DNA of 64,000 bases from Antedon mediterranea (GCF_964355755.1 NC_092680.1:6237001-6301000); one strand, 5' to 3'; shown: positions 1-12,923, counted from the stretch's first letter. Numbers and translations: made by a program. Notes: generated by a model from the sequence alone, not told the origin.

Positions 1-251
1 AGATTTATCAAGAACCATCATCATCATGTAAACTGAATACAGGCAGGAACATATGGTACACATAAGATGCTGTATTCTTGGATTTTTCTACGATACACTG
101 GGACAATGGTCCTTGACCACATGTTTATCTGTACATTCATTTTGGTAAAGACCTTGTAATTACTTTTTGAGTAATCCTGCTAACAAACAAACAAACAAAC
201 AGACAAACAAACACACGCGATCGATTACATATACCTCCTTGGCGGAGGTAA
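1..251 (-). repeat. Interspersed repeat copy with ACAAAC tandem tract and a TCCTTGGCGGA end
   Basis: On the minus strand it reads a CCTCC..GGAGG hairpin (233-249), a (TTTG)n-like tract (180-212) and GTTAGCAGGATTACTCAAAAAGT. This order is, from memory, a repeat widespread in marine invertebrate genomes. The part before about 130 resembles the right end of another short repeat (GATGCTGTATT..CTACGATAC), so the copy is probably truncated or composite. Class unknown, with no protein. Confidence 0.45.
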
Positions 252-834
252 AATATAGAGCAATGACCGGAATTGTATTAATTGTTTCTTAAACTATTTT
301 ATTGATAAATCTAACGGCGGTCAATAACGTGATTGAATTCAATCTTTGTATTTCAATTTCATGACACCAAGTGCATTCATTAATCTTAAATAACAAGCTG
401 ACAACATGAAACAAACTAGGTTAATGCTCTTACAGATTACAGGATTATACACTGTAATTAGAAACTAAAAAATGCTACAAGTTGCAGAATAGTACTATCT
501 GATTGATTTATTTTAATATGTTCTTCCTCAACTTATGTTTTGAAATCACAATACTTTCTGTTAATGTATAGTGGTATATGTGGTTATACAGGTAATGAAT
601 GTTCCACCATTGCATAAACAACTGCTAATTATTTATTTTATGAGCAAGTCTTAATGGTATATGAAAGTTCATGTAAAAGCACATCTAAGAAGACAGGAGT
701 TAAGTGTGTATCTTGATAAAGTTAATGATTAAAATCGATGACGCGTCTTAATCTTGTTCAAACAATGTGCTAAAGTGTTCCGAACGCGTTGATTTGAATA
801 CAACTCGGAGTTATAATAGAATATTATATAAAAC
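252..834. other. AT-rich stretch, no gene seen
   Basis: No exon-like frame, RNA gene or recognisable repeat. Confidence 0.5.
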
Positions 835-930
835 CTAAATAAATTACTGTCATTTGATTGGACGATTGTGGGTCACACATGGCGTTCAATAGTATGTACT
901 ATTATATTATCGTGTGTGGTAGTACTTTAA
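835..930 (+). repeat. Dispersed repeat, copy 1 (inverted partner near 59.9 kb)
   Basis: AATAAATT.CTGTCA.TTGATT followed by ACGATTGTGGGTCACA and a run of AGTA/TACT motifs also occurs, reverse-complemented, at about 59885-59985. Two copies 59 kb apart with several conserved blocks indicate a non-autonomous dispersed element. Ends not resolved. Confidence 0.5.
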
Positions 931-3900
931 AACATTTGTTTTTACAAAAAACAAATCTTTTCGCGCACGAAAAAAAATCCCCGTAAAATCCAATATCATC
1001 ACCGCCTGCAACGCGGTGTGTATATAGTATTATTCTGTCACTCGGGCATTCATTTCTTTTATACTAATAATAACTCTTCGAATGCAACTTTAAAGCATAT
1101 GGTAATATCCAGACTAAAAAAGTTTGTGATCAAACCTTCAAATAAAATTAACTACTGTAACAGCACCATCAATTTGATTAAAAGTTTGACTTTATTTCTT
1201 CTGTAAAATTAAAATCACAATCCGAGACCAAGATTTTACATCCGAATAATATCAGGAATAAAAACAAATTTACTACAGTCTTTACTATCGTGAATAAATA
1301 AACTAAAAATGTAAAGTAATATTGGTAACGTAGATTGATAAAATAAATAAAATGTATTCTAAATTTGAATAACATCTATATCAATAGCTCGTATTGATTC
1401 TAATCTACTTTTCCAGACAATTGCTAATAGAAATGTAAATTTATAAAGTAGAATTTACAACAGAAACCAACACTTAAAATCTTCCGGCGATAAAAAAAAA
1501 TCAATGGATATGATTGTTGGAATGATTGATATTTCAGCAACTGCAGCCGTGATGTATAGAATTAATTAGAAGATTATAGCCCACTGCACTTAAAATGTTG
1601 TGAATATTCAACAATGCAGGAAGTATTACAATACAATATTAACATCACAACACATAGAGTAGACTACTATAACATGATTGTTTTTCTTGTATTAGCAATT
1701 CAAGTATTGGCAGCTAGTTGCCAGTATATTTATGATTTGTAATTATAATATTGAGCCACAGATTGTTAACGGATTGAAATCAAATTTAGGATTAAGTATT
1801 TGGCTAAATCGATAACACTAATGGTCTACCAACATCTCCAGGCAAAAACAAAGATCAATACTCAAAACTAGAAATTTAGAATATACGAACATACGTAACA
1901 ATGCGGTAAAGTGACGCAAGTATCGAAAAGGTTCTCGTCTTGTGATGTATGTGATCATCGCCACGGGTGCGTAGTGATGGGTTAGGCTTACGGCATAACA
2001 TAAAAAAAAACATATGAAAATAGGTCACCGTATACAGTGTATACTATAGTATACAGTAGTATATTTCATGTAGAATATTTAAGCTAACTTTTAGAGTTTG
2101 CAGAAAAAAAAGTGTTATAGCTTGCTCCTCATGGCCTGGTATGATTTTTATATTGGACCTTCCAACTACAAAAATATATCACTGATAAATAAAGTGAAAT
2201 GAAATAAATACCAAAATGTATATCGTATAACAAATATATTTGACTTTGAATGAAATTACGTCATGTTCCAAAGCATAGGGAAGGGTGTTTATAATTCTAC
2301 TTCCAATTACCAATATGCTTTTTAATCTCTGGTAAATAAGCACGAATCCTAACTAATGTTCATAATATTGATAGTATCTTGGTAGTCTGTAAGTGGGCAT
2401 TACAATGTACTTTGACTTCAACAACGATTTACCGTACATTACCGTCCTAGGCAGAGCCGTAATTAGTAAAAAAAAAAGACACTTTAGGTTGTTTCTTTCC
2501 GATTATTTTCCAAGTTTATTAGATTTAACTTATAAATTATATAATTCATCGATATAGTAAATAACATAAGAAAAATGACAAACAGCATGTTATTTTAGAA
2601 ATAGCATCATCTGCATTAAGGTTCAATTTAGTAGCGCAAATACATAAACCTCTCCAATCCATGTTTTAGATGAGGCCATCAAGATTATGTTTGATTACTT
2701 TATCAATGAACTGATAGCGGTTAAATTGAACATTATAAAACAATAAATACCTGGCAAGAATTTTAATCACAAAACAGGAATATTTATCCACACTCATGTC
2801 AGTTTTAGACAACAAAATATCGATAATACTTAGCTATATTACGTTTTATTGTTGTCAATAAAAAGACATTTACAAAAAATAATGACATTTTATATGAATG
2901 AGTTGACGTTAAGCATTGACATAAAAGTACTTGAGTGTGGCTTACTGCGTTCTTGAACATCCAATGTCTTACAAATCTAGCCAATTGTAGTCTGTGCATT
3001 TTGTTTGATTTGAATTTTAAAGGTTCTGACAATTCCCAGTGTTTATCAAGAAAAATAACTTCAATTTTGAACCTTTTCGTACGCCTTGTCCTTCAATTTT
3101 ATAGCTTATAATCTTTAATGAAACAGTTGACCTTTCCAAAGGGTTTAATGATAGATAGATATTGTTTTAAAATTATAGTATGTTTCTAAAATGTTACTTT
3201 AAATACTTTAGATGCGTTTGAATACTTTTGGAAACAATGTGCAATTATGCTATATTTATTTTCTTTGTATATTTACAGTTTTGTATTTCACCCTATGTAT
3301 TTAACTTCTCTAATGTTTCTAGAGTGATGGCGCTAGTTACACTTCGTTATGCATAATTATTTTATACGAATTGTTACGTACAGGTATACGTATGTTAACA
3401 ATACGAAATACAATACAGATTCCCCAATTGTTTAGTTCTGGTACAGGTGGATCGACATCGCTGTCTATTATAAATCGTTCATTTCCTTACTTTGTTTTTG
3501 TACGTGTAAATATTGGACGGCATAGCATCTTATATCTATATTATAATCCTGCTAAATGTATGGCGTGTTCCATATTTCCATTACTGTTAAAATGTTGTGA
3601 ATATCAATTTTGACCTACTTTTTTAGTTACATGAAAATATGTTGATGATTGACTTCCATGATATAAACATAGATGCAGTTCGTACCCCTACATGTTTGCC
3701 ATGGGTTTGCACAAAGTAATTTGGGTTTTACATGGTAGTTAAAGAAAACAAAACAGAATGCCAGACATACATACCTCAATGAATTCAATAGCGTAGAATT
3801 TTGCACGGCTGATCTTTCTGAAAATCTCTACGGAAATAAAGCAGTGTGACGAAATAAAATAATAGATATAACAATAGGCCTACAATTATTAAGAGAACTA

Positions 3901-5216
3901 AAAAAACCTAATAATGAATAATAATTAATATTCAATGAAAACCAAAAGTTGGGTAGTTTGAGTGAATTACTTAACCAGCCGGGTAGAATTATATTGGTAA
4001 GCAAGTGATAACAACATGAGAATAGCCAGTTTTTAGTTATCTTTTAAAAATAAAATCCGTGCTTTGTTATTTTATGAAGTATTGTATTACTAATACTGTT
4101 AATGGTGGTGGAAAAAAACAATTGTGCTGGATGTTTTATCTGTCTTTCCCTATGATATCAATTTTGTTGGTTTGCTTGATAGTTTAAAAAATATATTTAT
4201 CTGGAATATAGAAATATAATCACAAAAAAAGAAGTCAATATAATATGCCCTCGTCGCATATCTTTCACGAACAGTCAATGTGCTTTTATGTGTTATTTTA
4301 ATTTAAATGTAGCTGATTTTTAAATAACACAATGTTAAATAAAACAGCCTTAACCCTATCTCGCTTTTCTTTGTTTATGTCTGATTTCATTTCGTTATCA
4401 CTACCAATTTACATCATGTACGAATATAGAAAAGCATTTTTCTTTACACGGATCATGTGAAAATAAAAATGACCATGTGCAATAATATTTATCTGCATAT
4501 AGGAAACCATAGAATGTTTGATAATGTTGTTGGAGGTGTGTGGTATATAATAACTATTGTGTACGAATTAACTTGTTAATCAGCCTAGGGATTAGCCCCA
4601 AATTGGGAAGAATAGAAAGAATTATTGTGTTTTATGCATTTCAATATGTAGATGTGAAGAAAGAAAAATTGTACTCTATTTTAGCCGTAAGACTTATGTT
4701 TTCCATATAGTTTTTTAAAATAATGATTTAATATAATAATAGATATATATATATATATATAATAATAGAAACAATGATGTGGTTTTAAAATACGCTCTAA
4801 TACATTTCCAGACTAAAATAAAACGACATCTTTCAGTACAAATATAATATGCTAAAATGCACTCACTGATATACTAACAATTAGCTAGCAGTCATACTTT
4901 ATTTCCAGTCTTATTATTTTATTATTTATTAATTTATGACTATATCCAATGACAGTGCATTATATATATGTATATATTTAATAACTTATTTATATAATAA
5001 TTGTATTATTACATAGTTATAAATTGCATACAGTCAAATAAAATAAACGCTCTGCATATATATTCGTCACACTTCTGACAACATTACACTGGACAACGTA
5101 TGATCAATCAATATAAATAAATGTGTTACAAAATAATTGATTGAGTAGTATGTTGCTGATGGCCAAAATTATAATTTATTTTTCTACAAAATACTACGAC
5201 CAAACACTTAGTATAC
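931..5216. other. Intergenic AT-rich DNA downstream of the GPCR gene
   Basis: Contains homopolymer A runs and a (TA)n tract near 4741-4761. Small open frames on both strands lack splice context or recognisable motifs and are judged chance. No gene seen. Confidence 0.5.
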
Positions 5217-5222
5217 TTTATT
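5217..5222 (-). promoter_or_regulatory. Candidate polyadenylation signal AATAAA of the GPCR gene
   Basis: AATAAA on the minus strand 70 nt past the GPCR stop codon, the first canonical hexamer seen there. It implies a short 3' UTR. AATAAA is common in AT-rich DNA, so this needs transcript evidence. Confidence 0.4.
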
Positions 5223-5291
5223 TCACATTTTAAGAATTGGGCAACAACATAATTATAATAACGTTACAAAATGTTGAAGTAGATATAGTTT

Positions 5292-5878
5292 CTAGATAAC
5301 CGTTTCCGGACTTGAATCTTCGCGAGGCGTAACGTTTGTCGACACTGAGTTGAACTCTGTCTTCTGACAAAATCCAACAATTCGCTTAAAATGCTTCTTA
5401 AAACTATCAGTGGCAAAGGCGTAAACAATCGGATTGCAACAACTATTTGAATACGAAAGACACAGGCTGAATAGTTTCAAAGAGGTTGCAATCTTGAACA
5501 TTTCTATTGATCTATAAAATTCATCCGAAGGCCAGAATGTTTCCAACATAATGACGATGTGATTGGGCGCCCAGCATACAGCAAAAAGTAACACGACAAT
5601 AAACACCATTCTTGTGATTTTTCGCTTTCTGCGAATCGAACGTTCTTGGGCTTGTGCACTTTCGGTACCACATGATTTCTTGCGCCACACCTGGATTAAT
5701 ATTTTGAAGTAGCATGCGAGTATAACTAAGAGTGGGAATGCATATAGCATCAGAAATGATCCTGTGATAAACAGTCGCCTTTGAAATTCCTCCGGGAATT
5801 CTAGCTTGCATTCATGTGTACAACCTGAAGGCATTGAGTACGAATATATTGGAATAGGAATGTATATAAGAAAAGATA
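5292..5878 (-). CDS. GPCR coding exon 3 (TM4 to C-terminus)
   Basis: Last coding exon. The acceptor is a T-rich tract ending TTGTTACAG, and the first two bases complete the split codon. This adds SFLIYIPIPIYSYS upstream of the internal Met at 5834, restoring a complete TM4 and second extracellular loop. That Met is therefore not the translation start. The exon runs through TM5, a basic third intracellular loop (RKK, RRKRK), TM6 and TM7, and ends in a Ser/Thr-rich tail. Confidence 0.85.
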
Positions 5879-8299
5879 CTGTAACAAAAAAGAAAAAGAT
5901 GTGATGTTAATCATTTTGAATAAATAACAATGAAATTGACTACATGAGACGTTCAGTAGCACCGTTCAAATTGTAAACCGAATATTATCGAAATTTTGTA
6001 TAGCGCCACCTATAGATATAAAGGCGAACATCACAAACTATAGAGGGCGAACCTTTTTTTTAAACATAATAATAATTGAACCAAAGATATTGTGGCCGGC
6101 TTATAACAACTCTCTGAGATAAACAAAACAGAAGGTTCGCCCTCTAGAGTTTGTTATGTTTTAGTAGTTGAACAAAGCAGAAGGTTCGTACTCTAGAGTT
6201 TGTTATGTTTGCCTTTATATCTATAGGTGGCGCTATAAACAATTTCGGTAATATTCGGTGTAAGGTACTATATTTTGATTGTATAATTGTAAATGTACCC
6301 GTCATGTCAAATGTGTACCGAATATATATTCAATAATCTTATAGTTTTAATATCCACTTATGTACAAACTTAATGTCGACATGTTATATCAAAATACGTT
6401 AGATATTATGATGGTACAGGATTTATACATATATACACAAAAACATATTAATGTATGCCTACTTGTGTTTTCCGGGCAAAATAACACTTACCAATCCATG
6501 CGCTGACATCCAGTAGTAAAACCTTTTTTGTTGTGCGCGTGTTACGCGAGCGCACTGCATGTACGACTAATTGGTAACGATCAATTGACATTGCTGTCAA
6601 TGTCAATATCGTAGCTTGCACTGTAACCTGAAAAATAAAACAAATCATTTTGGATGAATCGATTAGTTATCAATGAAAGACCTGGAAAAGGAATAAAGCT
6701 AAAAGCATAGAGGGCAGCAAACGCTCTACTTAATGTGTATTTAATTTGAGCAATTAATGCAAGGATGCCACTATCTTCGTGATGTCACAACTGTCCAATC
6801 GATTATAATTCTAACAATCATGATTAATAATATGAAATATTTTAACAAGTTTAGTTATGCACAAATGATTGACATGATATTTAAAATAAGCCGTATCCAT
6901 TTCTCGTAAAATTGAATCTAGAAGTTTGACATTACGGACATTAATGTTATTTTCATACGTTGCAAATCTCTGTTGAAAGACACTTTATTAATTTATATTA
7001 TCGAAAGCTGTTATGATAACTAAATTTAGATCAGCAAATAATAATGAATGTCATTCATGCAGTTTTTACATGTATATCTTAGTGTTATGTTACCTAAATG
7101 AAATGCTATAGGCCATAATTATTCTACAGTACGTCTTCAAAATAAGAAGTTAAATAATATAGTGACTTTTTGACGCTATTGACGTTAAAAACTCATTCGC
7201 TTTATGTTCGTGATGTGAATATGCGACAATTCGGATCGTGTGATAATAAATAACTTTACGATCTGCTGAACATATGCTGTTTACGAAAAAGTCACAGTAG
7301 GCGGCAAGTTGAGAGAAATCAAACTTCGTGATCTGTTGACGGAAAACTATTATAACATGATCGTCTTCAAATACTGAGATGGTCAAGCAATGAACACTTA
7401 TTATTTTTTAAATAGAAGATTAAACAATCAGATCTATGAAATGCTACTCAGACAATTATAACAATGTAATGTTATTTTAGTTATTTTATCGATATGTAAT
7501 GAAATTCGTGACAAGGTAATTACCAAATTGGCTCAATGGTAATAGGTATAATGGAATATCATGTAAAATAACATTAGATGCGCACAGTATGATATCTGAA
7601 GTCGAAATGTGATAATTAATATCATTTAGCTAATTCTGATTTTTTGATTAGATACAGGATCGAGAACCTTTGGGACCAACGCAGTTTTCCCGGAATAAAT
7701 CTGTATTTGGGATTTGTTTTTTTATTTGCATTATGTCTACTCTATGTTATACGTGTTAAATCGTGGATATAATCTTGTCGTCGTAAGTCTGCTGACAAGA
7801 TAATGACAATATATGATATTAATTAAATTTGATCGATTAAAATAATAAGTTATATTTTTATTATGAAGTAATAGATATAGATACTTACAAACATCATGTA
7901 ATTCATCCCTTTACACATGAATGAGTTTGGAGACCATCCCATATAAACGGCTGCTGTTGGAATAGTACAAATCACCAAAAAGGTTATATCCGTCGTTGCC
8001 AAGTTTCCAATAAAGAAGTTTGTCACGGACCTCATGTCATTATACCAATAAATAATAAATAACACTGTAGCATTACCAAGTATTCCAATAACTGATATAA
8101 GTACAAGAATCAGGGGAGCAACAACTTTAATAATTCTTAAGTAGCTATTTATATATTCCGGAATATGCAATTCCATCTGTTCACATGTGAAGTTGTAGTA
8201 ATAGTACACATCGTTTGCTTGCACGACGTCGTCTGCTTGCACGATATCGTCCACTGCCGCTGCCACCACCGCGTATGAAATATTGTGTATCCCCGCCAT
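5292..8299 (-). CDS. KISS1R-like: Kisspeptin-receptor-like neuropeptide GPCR (three coding exons, 377 aa)
   Basis: Class A seven-transmembrane receptor of the plasma membrane, expected to bind a secreted neuropeptide and signal through a G protein. Joining 8299-7889, 6627-6492 and 5878-5292 gives 1134 nt, 377 codons plus stop, through two GT-AG introns. The N-terminus has two N-glycosylation sequons (N6, N36). Approximate helices: TM1 59-81 (GN 75-76), TM2 94-116 (D104), TM3 127-150 ending in DRY 153-155, TM4 172-194, TM5 219-243, TM6 271-296 (CWAP 284-287), TM7 306-337 (NPIVY 331-335). C129 probably pairs with C202 or C206. The VTVQAT...LTAMSIDR stretch at TM3 and LSYSNS..NPIVYAF at TM7 match what I know of vertebrate GPR54 better than galanin or allatostatin-A receptors, which are the alternatives. 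Length is normal for the family. The ATG at 8299 has an A at -3, a G at +4 and an in-frame TAG 12 nt upstream. The C-terminus ETVI fits a class I PDZ ligand. GPCR is near certain; the kisspeptin group is likely; the ligand is unknown. Confidence 0.88.
5977..6259. mobile_element. Palindromic MITE-like element inside GPCR intron 2
   Basis: About 283 bp. The left end (CCGAATATTATCGAAATT, TAGCGCCACCTATAGATATA) recurs in inverted orientation at the right end, with arms of roughly 90 bp. The phrase GAAGGTTCG..CTCTAGAGTTTGTTATGTTT occurs twice in the right half, so the right arm is partly duplicated. It has no coding capacity. No clear target-site duplication was found. It would form a strong hairpin in the pre-mRNA. 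Confidence 0.7.
6492..6627 (-). CDS. GPCR coding exon 2 (TM3 to TM4)
   Basis: A 136-nt exon, codons 138-182 plus one base. It is preceded by a pyrimidine-rich acceptor ending TTTTTCAG and followed by donor GTAAGT. It carries the DRY motif (153-155) and the second intracellular loop. The following intron is phase 1; the split codon becomes Val183. Family resemblance is strongest in this exon. Confidence 0.85.
7889..8299 (-). CDS. GPCR coding exon 1 (N-terminus to start of TM3)
   Basis: Codons 1-137 of the kisspeptin-receptor-like gene. The donor GTAAGT follows the TTT codon for F137, so the intron is phase 0. Reading through the donor would add a hydrophobic tail and then stop, which supports splicing here. 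The extracellular N-terminus contains an 18-bp tandem duplication encoding VQA(D/N)DV twice (about 8212-8247). The first in-frame Met after an in-frame upstream stop was taken as the start. Confidence 0.85.
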
Positions 8300-8311
8300 G
8301 TTCGGTTGCTA

Positions 8312-9738
8312 TTGACCGCCAGGACAACTCTGTATGACAGCTAAACAAGCTAATCTGCCGTATTAGTGCTTTTACTGCATCAGGTAAGAACGATGAATCA
8401 GACTATTAGCTAACTCAAGGTAAAATGTCATAATTAGGACTAGTGCGGATGGCGAAAACAACTCTCGTAGTTTACCGGAACTACTTTATTATGACTGTTA
8501 ATTAAGCCAAACACATTTTCTTGTCGAGTGGTTAATGTAAAAAAAAACTTTTTTAGGAAGCAATCTTTAATGCAGGTCCCACTCACTTCATAACATCTAA
8601 AAGAAAAGTGAAAATTATTATCATATTACATTCTGTTAATATAATTTGGAATAGTATAAATAAGCCTAACTTATGGACGCATTATTTTAATCATTTTGTT
8701 AAAATAGTTAATCTACAATTTAATCTTTGGCATTTATATTTAGCTAACTATATCCTATTTCTATTTCAGAAACACTATAATTCAAATTACAGGATAACAA
8801 GTAAACCGTAGTATTTTAGACTAGTTACAATTATGATGCTTTTGTGGTGGATGCGAAAGCAATCCATTTACAAATTTAACCACAGTGCAATCTCCAGGAT
8901 TAAAGTAAGTTGTACACGTTCTTTTTTATCACTTTCATACACAGTTACATACCGTAGCTGTTGGTTGTGAACTGACAAGTAATTAAACATTAGGCATAAT
9001 AAGCGTGCTGTACAAAATCAATGGAATTAACCCAGAGATTCAGAGCAAAATCAATCCTATCATTATTCTATGCTGAGCTTAAAAATATAAATCTAAAACC
9101 ATTAAACATAAAAGGGTTGCTTAAGAATTAATATGGGATTATTGAGGATTATGTGGGTTTAATTATTAATGCTTAAAAAATGGTGTCAACATAAAAAAGA
9201 ACAAATAAAGTATAACATTTGTAAAAGGAAACACATGTGTATATTTATCGATGTCCTATTGAATATTTAAATGAAATTCGCAATAAAATAATATCAGTGC
9301 AATTTACAGTATGTATGAAACACACTATTTTATACATAATACAAGTATACCCATCGGCTCATCCAGAATCTTAAAAATACTCTATTCTAACAAATGTCTG
9401 CCTCATTGTTACTATACTTTATTATCAATCTCTTTGGCAATTCCAGCCTTGGGGTACTAAAATTCAATTGTAGTACTCTGGTGTGTCAAACAAGCTTTAG
9501 TCGTCATTTATGCAGTATATTTAATGTATTTAGTATAGTATAAATAATGTGTAACTGATAAATATGGTCAATCAATGACCATGCTATGCTATAAATGTTC
9601 TCCAATTTGATATTAAGCACGTTGATTGAATATTTAAAAGAAAACACGTAATGCAGTTTGTTGCAATGAAGAAATGAAGTCAATGTTAACGTGCAGATGC
9701 TTTACTAATAAATAGTTTTAACACGCTGAACATCAGAC
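8312..9738. other. Region upstream of the GPCR gene
   Basis: Expected to hold the GPCR 5' UTR and promoter, but I see no convincing TATA box, initiator or upstream exon. AT-rich, with no other coding signal. Confidence 0.4.
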
Positions 9739-9741
9739 TAA

Positions 9742-9939
9742 AGCGTGGTTCCCACTAGCGACGCAACACAAGGACGTAACGCAACGCAACACAAGGACGT
9801 AACGCAACGCAAGTGAATTGACCTATCACAATGGCTTATTCGCTTGTGATTGCTAACTGTCTATAATTTCTCTTGTCATTGTTCAAAACGCTCGCGTTGA
9901 GTTTACGTCCTTGTGTTAATTTCTAGTGGGAACCAAGCT
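9742..9939. mobile_element. Harbinger-like MITE 'GGTTCCCACTAG', copy A
   Basis: About 198 bp with inverted ends AGCGTGGTTCCCACTAG / CTAGTGGGAACCAAGCT, flanked by TAA on both sides (9739-9741 and 9940-9942). A 3-bp TWA target duplication is typical of PIF/Harbinger elements. The interior contains repeats of GACGTAACGCAACGCAA. Non-coding. Three relatives lie in this window. Confidence 0.75.
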
Positions 9940-9942
9940 TAA

Positions 9943-11225
9943 GATAGGTGCCACGCCACGGAATCATGGGAAGCCCAAAGGGATTTTAACAACATACAAT
10001 TGTTGCAGGTACCACATGGAAGGAGACTAAAAATAAATAATTAAATCAGTCATTTATTTATTCAATGTACCAACAGTAATTAATTTGTGGTAAAATTGTA
10101 TATTAATGTGAAATAATAATTATATCATCATTATTTTCTTCCGAATATTTATTGCAGTAAATATGTATTAATATCAATTATACAATATAAGATTGATTTA
10201 TCAAAAAAACCAAATACAATATATAATTCTCATGGTAGACTGTGATATGAGGACTTTTACTTTGACGACGAAAAACCCGACCATCTTCGTATACAATATT
10301 ATAATAAACTAATTATTTTAGAGATATTAGATAGATCATGGATGGCCTACTCATAAACCATAACCATATTTAAGTAATAATATAAGTAGGCCTAGACTAA
10401 TCGACTAAGAGTTGTTCAGTTGTGTACTCTAATGGACATGATATAATTTACGATCCTTTTATAAATAATGTACTCAATTCATTAATTTTCCGCAAAACGT
10501 AGACATAACTTTAAAAAAAAACATAACCAGCGATTAGGGATTAATTGTTTTTAGGAATTTTACATGAATATAAAAAAATAATGCTTTGTCTTCGATAAAC
10601 CCCTGCGTCTTATTATGTAAAAAATGTGACTAAAATACGTTTAATGAATATTTACAAGGTCGATTTCTTTTCATTGTCATTATAAGTAAGATAATTGAAC
10701 AAGATAGACGTTTTAAGACAGTTCTATTATTTTGAGAAATGTTATTTGTGATTAGAGACAAATTAATTAACATTCTTGTTCTAAAATGAAGAAATGAGCT
10801 GAAAGAATATAATACGGTATAACTCAATTGTAATCTCGTTTGAATGCTAATGACTCTCCTACAATATCATGTCCAGTGACATTAAACAACCTGCAAGAGT
10901 ATTGTGTCTGAAGACTGCATAATAGACTAAATAAGTAAATAAATATTTAGTAATTAATAATAATAAGTGTTCATCAAGATTTTCAGAATGTAGTGGCCTA
11001 ATGTAAAAGAAATGATGTTCAGCTATTCATTTCATTTTTTTTTATTTCGGATAGAACATCCATATACAAACCATACAAAAAACAAAGAGAAACAATTTCA
11101 CCAGGAAAGCAAGTTCCACAAAACCAACCTACAATATCCTAAAATACCAATGTTCACCAACGCATTTGTAGGTTGGATTATGGAAGACATTAGCTATGGG
11201 AAAGACTGGGTAGGAGCTAGTGGAA
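9943..11225. other. Intergenic AT-rich DNA
   Basis: No exon-like frame or repeat recognised. Confidence 0.4.
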
Positions 11226-11480
11226 ATAGACAGTGGAAATAGACATTGGAAAGAAATTGGTCACACACTAAGGAAGCTAAAACAGAACATCACTCTAGGC
11301 ACGCCTTGACATCGAATGCAATGGAGATCGTTCAAGAAACACTTGGATGAGAGAACTTGACGAAGAATGAAGAATGCTGCAGGCTATACACACTGGACAG
11401 AGGCGGGAGGAATCGCTTGGGACGGTGTAAGATCAAGACGTGTAGTTGATGACTAGGTGTAACTAGGCATGTGTATAAGT
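11226..11480 (+). pseudogene. RTE-like LINE relic, C-terminal end of the ORF
   Basis: Broken frames spell IGHTLRKLKQNIT, then SRHALTSNAM, then GDRSRNTWMRELDEE and a final WDGVRSRRVVDD stop. The order IGHTLR, RQAL, GRPRxTWRRE and a terminal W-rich segment is the familiar end of RTE-type endonuclease/reverse transcriptase ORFs. The motifs are in different frames, so frameshifts have accumulated. GATGACTAGGTGTAACTAGG after the stop is reminiscent of RTE short-repeat tails. Only the last part remains; the RT domain is absent. A dead, 5'-truncated copy. Confidence 0.6.
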
Positions 11481-12920
11481 AAGGTATGTATTCACTCTTG
11501 AGAACCACTGATAGGAATAACATTATAAGTAAACAGTTGATCGTTTATATACACTATATACTACTTTTGTTTTTTTTTCCCAAAATAGATAAATTATTAT
11601 TATTAACAGCTAATAACTGCATATTTATCCTTGACATTTTAGAGCAAAAGTGCAAACTGAATTTAAAATAAAACCAATTTTTAAAACCTGCTGGATTAGT
11701 TTCTAAATGTGCACATGTGTCGTTAATCAATTTAATGGATTTGGTTGTCTTCTAAAAAAAAAAAACACGAAATAACGTTCTTATTGTTACTGTGTCAATA
11801 TGCACGTTTCTGTATTTATAGGATGACGCACTTTCCCACACATAGTTTATGGTTTAATGTAAATTATACAAACAATGCCTTATCATTCTAACCTTCTGTA
11901 AGTTCATGAACAGTTTATTTATCATTAAACGCAATGAACTATTCTAATTAATACATCTGAAATAAATAAAATTATAATAATTACAACATTACCATTACAT
12001 CTTCAATTAGTTTGTTATTGATAAATATAACTCGTTTATTATCTAGATATGAATTTTAAAATAGATTGATTATTTAAAAATAACAGGATTAAATAGAAGA
12101 TTTGTATCAACATTTTACCATTGATAAAAAAAACTAATTATTTCCTTTCAAATATTTTATTTTGTTATTATTTTACAAACCTTTTTAAAAGTAATGATTA
12201 GTATGTTTTAAATATTTATTTGAGTGGTAATATCCTCTTTTTCTTTTGCTTTTTATTACAATATTAAACACAATTATGTTGTTGCATGTTGTTATGCATT
12301 TTTGTGGAATTAAATTAAAATTTAGTAATGCGAATATTTCCGATATTAGAGGAATAAGATTTCTTGATTGCTATAAGGAATATGTTTTGTCAATTTAACA
12401 TTATGTACCATTCCAACAAGATGCAAGTAGAGCACCTTATTTTTGCGTTAACACTTAAGTTTGAAAAGACGAAGGTTGGTAATTGTGAGCAAGATAATAT
12501 TTTGTCGCTAATTATGACTTAATATATGATAACAGCAATATTGACAGAGTGAATTCTATTGTATTTCTACGGTTAGAAAACACGAGTTTGAATTACATCG
12601 CACAATGACAACAAAACAGTCAATTACGAAAATGTTAAAATCATGGTCATCTGTTGAATTTTGCACTAGGCGTATGCTGTGATCAATTACTATTATGCAC
12701 TTAAATTAGAGCACGTCGTAAAGGTATTCACTTTCAGAGAAAGAGTAGGCCTAAATGATATATCATCCACTTCTTTTACGATACAGAACCCCTCCATTTT
12801 ACTGTGCGAACCAATATATAATTTATGAAAACTTATCCGTATTTCTATACACCTTTTCAAATTAAGGAATTGGTTATTAATGTTATTTTTTTATTTTATT
12901 ATATTTACTGGTCAAGTGTA
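11481..12920. other. Intergenic AT-rich DNA
   Basis: A-rich and T-rich tracts and scattered chance frames; nothing recognised. Confidence 0.4.
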
Positions 12921-12923
12921 TTA

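Noticed and set aside
11012-11242. 76-codon plus ORF upstream of the RTE relic
   Set aside because: Only its last residues overlap LINE-like sequence; the rest shows no family motif.
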